Shown: piece after piece, positions 34,298-42,126 of the stretch
Layout: every line of letters begins with the position of its first letter
Numbering within the stretch: position 1 is the first letter of the stretch
Assembly: GCF_030811655.1 (NCBI RefSeq)
Contig: NZ_JAUSRE010000019.1
Location: forward strand, 44,160-108,159
Direction of reading: 5' to 3'
Origin: Pseudarthrobacter enclensis
GTDB lineage: Bacteria; Actinomycetota; Actinomycetes; Actinomycetales; Micrococcaceae
Length of the DNA: 64,000 bases
Notes under the pieces: generated by a model
The model's database searches: none
The model's input: only the letters and a program-made list of their open reading frames with translations
What the model was told of the DNA's origin: nothing
Program-made: the position numbers and the translations under genes

Positions 34298-35833
34298 CTA
34301 GGCCGCCGGGGCGGCGTCCGCCAGGATGTCCTCCACGTAGGCGACGAGGGTACGCACCGTGCAGCCTGTGCCCTGCTTGTGCGTGTAGCCGTAGGGGCTG
34401 CCGTTGTTAAAGGACGGTCCTGCGATGTCGATGTGCGCCCAGGGAATCTGTTCGCCTGCCTTGTCCTTGCCCACGAACTCGCGCAGGAACACCGCGGCGG
34501 TCATCATTCCGCCGTGGCGTTCGCCGATGTTGGCGATGTCTGCGACCTGGGAGTCGAGGGTGGGGCGGAGCTCCTCCGGCAGGGGCATGGGCCAGACCAG
34601 TTCGCCGGCACGGTCCGCCGCTGCCTTGAGGGCGCCGGTGACGCTGTCCGATCCCATGACGCCGGCGGTGCGGTTGCCGAGTGCGATCAGCTGGGCGCCG
34701 GTAAGGGTGGCGACGTCGATGATCGCGTCAGGGTATTCACGGCTCGCAGCGACGATGCCGTCCGCCATCACCAGCCGGCCTTCGGCGTCGGTGTTGAGCA
34801 CTTCCACGGTCTTGCCGCCGAACATGGTCAGGACGTCGGCGGGGCGGGAGGCGCCGCCGCCGGGCATGTTTTCGGCGATGCAGAGCCAGGCGGTCGCCTT
34901 GACCGGCAGGCCCAGTCCGGCCAGGGCCAGGACAGTGTTAAGGACGACGGCGGCGCCCGCCATGTCGCTCTTCATGTCGCCCATGTTCAGGGCCGGCTTG
35001 AGGGAGATTCCGCCGGTGTCGAAGGTGATCCCCTTGCCGACGAGTGCGATCTTTGCGGTGGCCTTGGCGGGAGAGTATTCCACCTTGACCAGGCGCGGCT
35101 GCCTTGTGGAGCCCTTGCCCACGCCCATGATGCCGCCAAAGCCTTCCTTCTCAAGGCGCTTCTCGTCCCAAACGGTGACCTTGACGGGCAGCCCTTTGGC
35201 GAGATCCCTGGCAGCCTCCGCGAAGGATTCGGGGTAGAGATGGCTGGGCGGGGTGTTGACCAGGGACCGGGTCGCATTCACGGCCTTGGCCAGCAGGCCG
35301 GCCCGCTTCAGCGCGGAGTCCACCCCGCCGTTGCCGGCCAGTTCGGTGAAGATCACAGCGTTGCGGACGGGGTCCTTGAGGCCGTCCGTGGAGGACCGGA
35401 ACTCGGTGAAGGAGTAGGCGCCAAGTGCGGCGCCCTCGGCGACGGCCGCGACGTCCTCCACTGTCGCCGTCGGAAACGCCAGGGTGACCGTGGGCAGGCC
35501 GGCCAGCTGCCGGATGGCTGATCCGGCGGCGCGGCGCAGTGCCTCACCCGTCAGGGGGGCGGTGGCCGAAACCTTGCCCACGCCGGCGAGGACAAGGGTG
35601 CCGGCACCGGTTTCGGGCAGCCCCGGCAGGCGGACCAGCTGGTCAGCGGCGCCGGTGACGCCAAGGGCCTTGAGTGAGTCTGCCACAGCTTCCGCGGACT
35701 TCGCGCTCAACGGGTTGTCCAGCAGTACGGGTCCGTCGGTGCCCTGCCCCACCCCGATGACAACTGCGTCGCTGGGGTTCCTCTTAAGGTCCCGCGAGAC
35801 GGTACTAAGGTTTACTTCAGTATTCTTGACCAC
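34298..35833 (-). CDS. pepA: Leucyl aminopeptidase (M17)
   Basis: 511 aa cytosolic metallo-aminopeptidase that trims N-terminal residues from peptides. The di-metal signature NTDAEGRLVMAD is present, preceded by the metal-binding Lys/Asp region GKGITFDTGGISLKP. Length is normal for PepA. The start is GTG 35833 with GAGGA upstream. It may work downstream of the tricorn protease in peptide turnover (inference). The divergent PAC2 gene starts 256 nt away. Confidence 0.96.
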   Translation of the reverse strand: MVKNTEVNLSTVSRDLKRNPSDAVVIGVGQGTDGPVLLDNPLSAKSAEAVADSLKALGVTGAADQLVRLPGLPETGAGTLVLAGVGKVSATAPLTGEALRRAAGSAIRQLAGLPTVTLAFPTATVEDVAAVAEGAALGAYSFTEFRSSTDGLKDPVRNAVIFTELAGNGGVDSALKRAGLLAKAVNATRSLVNTPPSHLYPESFAEAARDLAKGLPVKVTVWDEKRLEKEGFGGIMGVGKGSTRQPRLVKVEYSPAKATAKIALVGKGITFDTGGISLKPALNMGDMKSDMAGAAVVLNTVLALAGLGLPVKATAWLCIAENMPGGGASRPADVLTMFGGKTVEVLNTDAEGRLVMADGIVAASREYPDAIIDVATLTGAQLIALGNRTAGVMGSDSVTGALKAAADRAGELVWPMPLPEELRPTLDSQVADIANIGERHGGMMTAAVFLREFVGKDKAGEQIPWAHIDIAGPSFNNGSPYGYTHKQGTGCTVRTLVAYVEDILADAAPAA

Positions 35834-36089
35834 AGGGATGAGTCCTCAATTCTCGAAAACGTTCGGGCAGGGATGCATGTTGGGCGCTCTGCCATGGTGG
35901 CCCGGATCCGGCCGTTCCGGACGGTCCCAGGGTGCGTGCAAGCCAGCCTGGCAGGCCAGTTCCGATCGTAGCCCTTACCTCGGGCGGCGAAAGAATTTCC
36001 TGAGAGGTGCGCCACACAGGCCGGCGGAATGCCGGCTGCTCCTGCGGCGTTATGAATGATGTCCACCCCAACCCTGAAAGGAACATGCC

Positions 36090-37028
36090 GTGCTTGAACG
36101 GATTTCCGGCTCGCTGCTGGACCCCGACGCGCTCTACGCCAGCAACATCGAGCTGTTCCACAGCCCCGAACTCCAGGGGCTGAACATGGTCATGGGTTTC
36201 ACCGGGTTCGCCGACGCCGGCCACGTGGTCAAGCAGATCAACACTGAGCTGCTGGACTCCCTCGATGCGCAGCCGGTAGCGGTCTTCGACGCGGACCAGC
36301 TGATCGACTACCGCTCCCGGCGCCCGCACCTTAGTTTCGTGGAAGACCACATTCAGGACTACCAGGAGCCCCGGCTGGCGCTGTACCGGCTGGTGGATGG
36401 GCTCGGCAAGCCGTTCCTCCTCCTGGCCGGCTTCGAACCCGATCTGCAGTGGGAACGGTTCGCCCGTGCCGTGGTGAACATCGTGGAGAAGCTGGACGTC
36501 AACCTGGTCACCTGGATCCACTCCATTCCCATGCCCGTGCCGCACACCCGGCCCGTGGGGGTGACCGTGCACGGCAACCGGCCTGAACTGATCGAGGGCA
36601 TCTCCGTGTGGAAGCCCACCGTCGAGGTTCCCGCCGCCGTCGGCCACATCCTGGAGTTGCGCCTCGTTGAGGCCGGACGCAACGTTGCCGGCTACGTCAT
36701 CCACGTCCCGCACTACCTGGCCGAAGCCGAGTATCCCACTGCCGCCGTCGCGGGGCTGGAATACCTGGGGGCTGCGACGTCCCTGATGCTGCCCACCGAC
36801 CGGCTCCGGGAATCAGGGCGCGAGGTCAGCCGCCAGATCGCCGAGCAGATCGAGGCATCCGAGGAAGTCCAGCAGGTGGTTTCCCGGCTGGAAACCCGGT
36901 ATGACGAGAAGGCGGACGGCATGGTGCGCCGATCGCTTCTGGCCAACGAAAATGATGAGCTTCCCGACGCCGATGACCTCGGCGCAGCAGTGGAGGCCTA
37001 CCTGGCAAGGGAGAACCCGGGGCAGTAG
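36090..37028 (+). CDS. PAC2-family protein (proteasome assembly chaperone-like)
   Basis: 312 aa. The GTG start has GAAAGGA upstream. The fold signature is visible in GLNMVMGFTGFADAGHVVKQ (about 31-50), DYRSRRPHLSFVED and FLLLAGFEPDLQWERF, ending with a coiled, acidic C-terminus. PAC2 proteins in actinobacteria are structurally related to eukaryotic proteasome assembly chaperones. Whether this genome has a proteasome cannot be seen here, so the function is open. Confidence 0.9.
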   Translation: MLERISGSLLDPDALYASNIELFHSPELQGLNMVMGFTGFADAGHVVKQINTELLDSLDAQPVAVFDADQLIDYRSRRPHLSFVEDHIQDYQEPRLALYRLVDGLGKPFLLLAGFEPDLQWERFARAVVNIVEKLDVNLVTWIHSIPMPVPHTRPVGVTVHGNRPELIEGISVWKPTVEVPAAVGHILELRLVEAGRNVAGYVIHVPHYLAEAEYPTAAVAGLEYLGAATSLMLPTDRLRESGREVSRQIAEQIEASEEVQQVVSRLETRYDEKADGMVRRSLLANENDELPDADDLGAAVEAYLARENPGQ

Positions 37029-37068
37029 TCCTGCGTCACAGCTTCCGGGAAAGCGGCCACCCGCCGGG

Positions 37069-37074
37069 CATAAT
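37069..37074 (+). promoter_or_regulatory. -10 hexamer, leaderless MFS gene
   Basis: CATAAT followed by exactly 6 nt and GTG 37081. Confidence 0.58.
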
Positions 37075-37080
37075 GAAGAA

Positions 37081-38427
37081 GTGACTGCACCCCGCGCCTG
37101 GCTTATCTGGACCATTGGAATTTTCGGATACCTGGTGGCCGTGGCGCAGCGGACGTCGTTCGGCGTGGTGGGACTCGAGGCCACGGAGCGCTTCCACGCC
37201 ACTGCATCCGCCATTTCCTTCTTCACGGTCCTGCAGCTGCTGGTCTACGCCGGACTCCAGATTCCCGTTGGCCTGCTGGTGGACAGGTTCGGTTCACGTG
37301 CCATGATCGCGGGCGGCGCAGTCCTGATGGGACTGGGGCAGCTCCAGCTGGCCTTTGCCGAAAGCATTCCCGCAGGAGTCCTCGGCCGCGTCCTGGTGGG
37401 GGCCGGCGATGCGATGACCTTCATCTCGGTCATCCGCCTCATCCCGCTGTGGTTCGCTCCCGCCCGCGTCCCCCTTGTCACCCAGCTGACCGGCATGTCC
37501 GGGCAACTGGGGCAATTGTTCAGTGTCCTGCCCTTCGCGCTGGTCCTGCACATGTCCGGCTGGACGCCCGCTTTCCTGATGCTCGCGGGGATGTCCGCGC
37601 TCGCCGTCGTGCTGGTACTGGTACTCCTGCAGGATGCCCCGCCGGGCACGGAGCGCCCGCACGCGCGCCAGGGGCTCAAGGCCACCGGCGCCTCCCTTGC
37701 CCGCGCGTGGCGCCAGCCCGGCACACGGCTGGGCATGTGGAGCCACTTCACCATCCAGTTCAGCGGCACGGTGTTCGCAATGACCTGGGGCTACCCGTTC
37801 CTGATCTCCGGGCAGGGCCTGGACGCCGGCACTGTTGCCGGGCTGATGGCGCTGTACGTCGCCGCCGCGATGGCCGTGGGGCCGTTCATCGGCCGGTTCG
37901 TCTCGCGGCATCCACTGCGCCGGTCCACTATGGTGCTGCTGATCGCCGCTGCCACTGCCGCCGCCTGGGCCGCGGTGCTCCTGCTGCCCGGGCGGGCCCC
38001 GCTGTGGCTCCTGGCCGGACTGGTGGTGGTGCTCGCCATCGGCGGCCCCGGCTCCATGATCGGCTTCGACTTCGCCCGCACCTTCAACCCCGCGCACCGG
38101 ATAGGCACGGCCACCGGGATCGTCAACGTCGGCGGCTTCATTGCTGCCCTGGTGTCCATCTTCCTGATTGGCCTGGTCCTGGACCTCCTTTACGCGACGG
38201 GATTTTCGCAAGGCATCCTGTACGGCCTTGATCCCTTCAGGCTTGCCCTGAGCGTTCAGTTCGTGCTCCTGGCGTTCGGCGCGGCAGCCATCCTGGCCTC
38301 CCGCCGGAAGGTGCGCCGGCAAATGGCCGAGCAGGGGATCGTGGTGCCCCCGTTGCGCAGCGCCCTGGCCCGGCAGCGGCGCGAAAGCCTGGCCCGCCGC
38401 CGGCAGCCGGCACCAAGCGACGACTGA
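37081..38427 (+). CDS. MFS transporter
   Basis: 448 aa from GTG 37081; the frame stays open to 36901 inside the PAC2 gene, but the hydrophobic protein begins at TAPRAWLIWTIGIFGYLV. Twelve predicted membrane helices. The cytoplasmic loop between helices 2 and 3 reads GLLVDRFGSRAMI, the MFS motif A equivalent. The C-terminus is basic (RRKVRRQMAEQG). Substrate unknown; drug/proton antiporter or nitrate-like uptake cannot be distinguished. Confidence 0.9.
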   Translation: MTAPRAWLIWTIGIFGYLVAVAQRTSFGVVGLEATERFHATASAISFFTVLQLLVYAGLQIPVGLLVDRFGSRAMIAGGAVLMGLGQLQLAFAESIPAGVLGRVLVGAGDAMTFISVIRLIPLWFAPARVPLVTQLTGMSGQLGQLFSVLPFALVLHMSGWTPAFLMLAGMSALAVVLVLVLLQDAPPGTERPHARQGLKATGASLARAWRQPGTRLGMWSHFTIQFSGTVFAMTWGYPFLISGQGLDAGTVAGLMALYVAAAMAVGPFIGRFVSRHPLRRSTMVLLIAAATAAAWAAVLLLPGRAPLWLLAGLVVVLAIGGPGSMIGFDFARTFNPAHRIGTATGIVNVGGFIAALVSIFLIGLVLDLLYATGFSQGILYGLDPFRLALSVQFVLLAFGAAAILASRRKVRRQMAEQGIVVPPLRSALARQRRESLARRRQPAPSDD

Positions 38428-38529
38428 CGTGGCGCCCTTCGTCCCGCACTGTTCCTCCACACAGGCCGTTTGCGCACATAGCTGAGCCCGCGCCTGTCCG
38501 GGGAGCATCATGCAGCGGATGCTGAAGCC

Positions 38530-39846
38530 ATGACAGCTTCACAACGACTGATAGTCCGTGGGCCGGAAGACATCCTTGGATTTATTCCGCATTCCCTCGG
38601 GTACTGGCCCGCCTCCAGCCTTGTGGCCATGACGCTGCACGGCACAAGGCTGGGGGCCACGCTGCGGCTGGACCTGCCAGGGCTGCAAACGCAGGCCGGC
38701 TCCGCCGCGTTCGCCCGCACCGTCCGCCGGTACCTCGAATCTGACCGGGGTGCCGACGGGGCTCTGCTCGCCGTTTTTACCAGCGACGCCGGAATCGTTC
38801 CGCCGTCCGACTGCCACCGCCTTATTTCCGTGGTGCAGTCGCATCTGGAACGCGCCGGCATGCCCGTCCGCGATGCCTGGCTGGTGGGCCGGGAGTATTG
38901 GCGGGACGCCTGGTGCAACGATGGTTCGTGCTGTCCGCTGCCGGGGCGTCCTGTGCAGGAGATCCAGGACAGCATGCTGAACGCCGAGATGGTGTACCGG
39001 GGGAGCAGCGTGGGGCCGGCTCCGGGGGCCGGTGCCGTGGAGGCATCAGCAGGTTCCGCACTGCACGCTGCCGCCGTCCTTGAGGCACAGGCCGGCTGGG
39101 AGGAGGAGCTGGGCGGGAGGGCCCGAAGCCGGGCGCAGTTCCACGCCGTTCTCGGCTTCTGGGAGATGCTCCTGGGCCGGGTTGATGGGGCCACCTGGAT
39201 ACCGGACGTTGAACGGGATGGGTTCCTCCGCGCGACGCTGCTCGTCCCCGCCTGGCGCGACGCGGTGATGGTGATGGCCGCGGCGGGCAGGAGCGCAGCG
39301 GCTGCGGGCGCAGAACAGTTCGGTCTCTTTACCGACGGGGAAGAGAGCGGCGGCACAGACGTCTCCATGCTGCCGCTGCTGCCGCCGGCGGTTGCTTCCC
39401 GGCAGTCGCGGACGCGACTGAAAGCGGTGGGCGGAACCGGCCGCAAGGCGGGCCAGGTCCCGCGGGCAGGGCTGGACCCGGCCGCCCCCGTGTCTGCCTC
39501 CGCTCCCGCCGGTTACGGTGACGTCCTGATGGGTGTTGCCCCAAGCGTGCCTGACTGGGCGGGCCTGGACGCGCTGGATGGTGTTCTCCGGGAACTCGCA
39601 GTGCCCGGAGGGCCGGCGGCGGCCGCGGCACTGACGGTCCGGGGCTGGGTGGCGTGGTCCCGTGGGCGCGGCTCCTACTCCGCTGCCTACCTGGGCCAGG
39701 CCCTTGAGCTCGAGCCCGGATACCGGCTCGCGGAGCTGTTGCTGAATCTGGTGGGAACGGGGACGCTCTGCGGCTGGGCGGCCCGGAAGGAAGCGGCGTG
39801 GCAAAAGTTTCATGACGGTTCCGCCGGGGGACAGGAGACGCCCTAA
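38530..39846 (+). CDS. DUF4192 domain protein
   Basis: 438 aa. The opening RLIVRGPEDILGFIPHSLGYWPASSLVAMTLHG is the DUF4192 signature found across actinobacteria, commonly near sigA. The central part (about 100-320) is variable and Ala/Gly-rich. The C-terminal ALDGVLRELAVPGGPAAAAALTVRGWVAWSRGRGSYS resembles a short TPR-like helical region in which the domain ends. Cytoplasmic; function unknown. Confidence 0.87.
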   Translation: MTASQRLIVRGPEDILGFIPHSLGYWPASSLVAMTLHGTRLGATLRLDLPGLQTQAGSAAFARTVRRYLESDRGADGALLAVFTSDAGIVPPSDCHRLISVVQSHLERAGMPVRDAWLVGREYWRDAWCNDGSCCPLPGRPVQEIQDSMLNAEMVYRGSSVGPAPGAGAVEASAGSALHAAAVLEAQAGWEEELGGRARSRAQFHAVLGFWEMLLGRVDGATWIPDVERDGFLRATLLVPAWRDAVMVMAAAGRSAAAAGAEQFGLFTDGEESGGTDVSMLPLLPPAVASRQSRTRLKAVGGTGRKAGQVPRAGLDPAAPVSASAPAGYGDVLMGVAPSVPDWAGLDALDGVLRELAVPGGPAAAAALTVRGWVAWSRGRGSYSAAYLGQALELEPGYRLAELLLNLVGTGTLCGWAARKEAAWQKFHDGSAGGQETP

Positions 39847-40151
39847 CGGCGGCGGCAGTTCCGGGTGCCGCTCGGGCCGGAACCGGCGGCGCTGCAGGGC
39901 TGTTGGATCCGATGGCAGGCCGGGAGGCCGGAAACGGGCAAATCATGAGACAATGGATGCCGAGACCCGGTTGGGTCCGTGTATCGAGTGCTTGTGACAG
40001 TCCCCGCAAGGGAACATTACAGCCGCTCCGGGAGTTGTCTTAAGTGACTCTGCCGGCCGTGGTGGCGCTTGGTTTCCACCACGGACTTGACAGGGTCATA
40101 GTGGTGTTGCCCGTATGGTGATTCCACAGACCACCGCTAGAAAGGTTTTCT
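39847..40151 (+). other. sigA leader/promoter region (305 nt without a gene)
   Basis: Contains a possible leaderless 14-codon ORF (39953-39997), a 9-bp hairpin (40057-40065 with 40076-40084), a perfect TTGACA (40087-40092) right after the hairpin, and a possible -10 TATGGT (40114-40119) at a long 21-nt spacing. AAAGG serves as the ribosome binding site just before GTG 40152. Confidence 0.55.
39953..39997 (+). CDS. Possible 14-aa leaderless upstream ORF (two Cys) before sigA
   Basis: ATG 39953 is preceded at exactly 6 nt by AATCAT (39941-39946), a -10-like hexamer. The peptide ends GPCIECL with a CxxC. It could be a leader peptide of sigA or chance. Confidence 0.3.
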   Translation: MDAETRLGPCIECL

Positions 40152-41477
40152 GTGACCCCGTCTTCCACGAAGAAGGATTCCGCCGCCCAGGATGTCTTGT
40201 CCCCTGAGGAGAAGCAGGCCGCGACCAATGCCAAGCGGGCAGCTACGCGGGCAGCCAACAAGGCTTCGGCCGGTACGGCTGCAGCGGACGGCAAGCGCGA
40301 GCCCAAAAAGCGTGGGCCCAAGCCCGGCGCCAAGGCTGCAGCAGAGGCTGCAGGAAAAGCCGCCGGAGACGTTGACCCGGATGAGGTCGAGGAAGTCGAG
40401 GAAGACCTTGACGACATCGTCCTTGAAGGACCGGACCCAGCAGAGGACGCCGATGCCGAGGCAGACGCCGATCCTGCCAAGGCTGCCGCGGGCAGCGGCA
40501 AGGGCTTTGTCTACTCCGACGCGGACGACGACGACGCCCCGGTGCAGCAGGTCATGTCTGCCGGTGCCACAGCGGACCCGGTCAAGGACTACCTGAAGCA
40601 AATTGGCAAGGTCGCGCTGCTCAATGCCGAGCAGGAAGTGGACCTTGCGCTCCGGATCGAAGCCGGGCTGTTCGCTGAAGAGAAGATCGCCGCCGACGAC
40701 GGATCCATGGACCCGAAGTACAAGCGCGAACTCGAGTTCATCATCCACGACGGCAAGCGCGCCAAGAACCACCTGCTGGAGGCAAACCTCCGCCTGGTGG
40801 TCTCGCTGGCCAAGCGCTACACCGGCCGTGGCATGCTGTTCCTGGACCTGATCCAGGAAGGTAACCTGGGCCTGATCCGCGCCGTGGAGAAGTTCGACTA
40901 CACCAAGGGCTTCAAGTTCTCCACCTACGCCACGTGGTGGATCCGCCAGGCCATCACCCGCGCCATGGCCGACCAGGCCCGCACCATCCGTATCCCCGTG
41001 CACATGGTTGAGGTCATCAACAAGCTGGCACGCGTCCAGCGCCAGATGCTGCAGGACCTGGGCCGCGAACCCACGCCTGAAGAGCTGGCGCTTGAACTGG
41101 ACATGACCCCCGAAAAGGTTGTCGAAGTCCAGAAGTACGGCCGTGAACCGATTTCGCTGCACACGCCCCTGGGCGAGGACGGCGACTCCGAGTTCGGTGA
41201 CCTGATCGAGGACTCGGAAGCCGTTGTTCCGGCTGACGCCGTGAGCTTCACCCTCCTGCAGGAGCAGCTGCACTCGGTACTGGATACCCTCTCCGAACGC
41301 GAGGCCGGCGTGGTTGCCATGAGGTTCGGCCTGACCGACGGACAGCCGAAGACTTTAGACGAAATCGGAAAGGTCTACGGCGTCACCCGCGAACGCATCC
41401 GCCAGATCGAGTCCAAGACCATGTCCAAGCTCCGCCACCCCTCCCGGTCGCAGGTGCTTCGGGACTACCTGGACTAA
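40152..41477 (+). CDS. sigA: Primary RNA polymerase sigma factor (RpoD/SigA/HrdB)
   Basis: 441 aa. A long Ala/Lys then Asp/Glu-rich N-terminus (about 1-135) precedes region 1.2 (DPVKDYLKQIGKVALL). Regions 2.1-2.4 contain GMLFLDLIQEGNLGLIRAVEKFD and TYATWWIRQAITRAMADQ, which contacts the -10. Region 3 follows, and region 4.2 carries VTRERIRQIESKTMSKLRHP, which contacts the -35. Group 1 sigma factor controlling housekeeping transcription. Start GTG 40152. A very strong terminator follows at 41512. Confidence 0.98.
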   Translation: MTPSSTKKDSAAQDVLSPEEKQAATNAKRAATRAANKASAGTAAADGKREPKKRGPKPGAKAAAEAAGKAAGDVDPDEVEEVEEDLDDIVLEGPDPAEDADAEADADPAKAAAGSGKGFVYSDADDDDAPVQQVMSAGATADPVKDYLKQIGKVALLNAEQEVDLALRIEAGLFAEEKIAADDGSMDPKYKRELEFIIHDGKRAKNHLLEANLRLVVSLAKRYTGRGMLFLDLIQEGNLGLIRAVEKFDYTKGFKFSTYATWWIRQAITRAMADQARTIRIPVHMVEVINKLARVQRQMLQDLGREPTPEELALELDMTPEKVVEVQKYGREPISLHTPLGEDGDSEFGDLIEDSEAVVPADAVSFTLLQEQLHSVLDTLSEREAGVVAMRFGLTDGQPKTLDEIGKVYGVTRERIRQIESKTMSKLRHPSRSQVLRDYLD

Positions 41478-41511
41478 GCCTGTCCGCAGGAACAGCCGGA
41501 CGGTATAGAAG

Positions 41512-41560
41512 GGGCCGTTCCGGAACCACCATCGGGTGGTTCCGGAACGGCCCTTTCTTT
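41512..41560 (+). terminator. Strong rho-independent terminator after sigA
   Basis: 19-bp perfect stem (41512-41530 with 41535-41553), ATCG tetraloop, TTTCTTT tail. Confidence 0.95.
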
Positions 41561-41589
41561 CAGGAGAGACGGCGGAGGTCCTTAAACGC

Positions 41590-41624
41590 CTGCGGGACCC
41601 TTCCGTGGTGGAAGGGTCCCGCAG
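41590..41624. terminator. Second hairpin terminator between sigA and the DUF7455 gene
   Basis: 15-bp perfect stem (41590-41604 with 41610-41624), GTGGT loop. On the minus strand it follows the DUF7455 stop by 24 nt and is followed by GCGTTTAA; on the plus strand by GTTAGTTGTT. Confidence 0.8.
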
Positions 41625-41648
41625 GGTTAGTTGTTACCGATGCCTCAT

Positions 41649-41870
41649 CTAGTCGATTTCCACGGGAGCTTTCTCGTGAAGCTTTCCCGTCTCGTCGTGC
41701 CAGTCGGAGCTCAACGGCTTGAGCGTCGCCTCGACTGCACGGGCGTGGTGGCCGCAGAACAACAGCTCACCGCCGGAGGACTCGAGTACAACCCGGACAT
41801 ATGCCTGAGCTCCGCAACGGTCGCACCGGTCCAGTGCATTTAGTGTGCGGTCTGCCACTGCTGTTGTCAT
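41649..41870 (-). CDS. DUF7455 small zinc-ribbon-like protein
   Basis: 73 aa. The start is fixed by a perfect AAGGAGG (plus-strand 41876-41882). CDRCGAQAYVRV (CxxC) and FCGHHARA (CxHH) form a likely zinc site. The protein is conserved next to sigA in many actinobacteria. Function unknown; size and metal site suggest a nucleic-acid or RNA polymerase-associated small protein (inference). An AT-rich promoter with TTATAT (minus strand, plus 41900-41905) precedes it. Confidence 0.88.
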   Translation of the reverse strand: MTTAVADRTLNALDRCDRCGAQAYVRVVLESSGGELLFCGHHARAVEATLKPLSSDWHDETGKLHEKAPVEID

Positions 41871-41899
41871 GTCGGCCTCCTTAGTAGATCAGTACATCT

Positions 41900-41905
41900 A
41901 TATAA
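41900..41905 (-). promoter_or_regulatory. -10 candidate of the DUF7455 gene
   Basis: TTATAT on the minus strand in the AT-rich patch ATCTATATAA, about 30 nt upstream of the ATG. No well-spaced -35. Confidence 0.45.
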
Positions 41906-42126
41906 CCAGCATTCGTATCCAATCCATCGCAAGGATGGGGCAAGTTCGCTGTGCGCGTATCCGCAAGGTTCAGTCAAGAAATGCCGAGTTCCACCGGTCA
42001 CGCAGGCCCGTGGCGTGCCGCACAGCGGCCGGAGGGTGTGGCAGGCGCCTGTCGGCGCCGCCGGCGACTACCCTAGAAGGTGCGGTCCCAGCGCCGCTTC
42101 CACGTCCCTGAAGGAGTTCATCACCA

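Noticed and set aside
39945..40043. 32-aa ORF starting ATGAGACAATGG upstream of sigA
   Set aside because: No ribosome binding site or -10 at the right distance; the shorter overlapping ORF at 39953 fits the leaderless pattern better, though it is also unproven.
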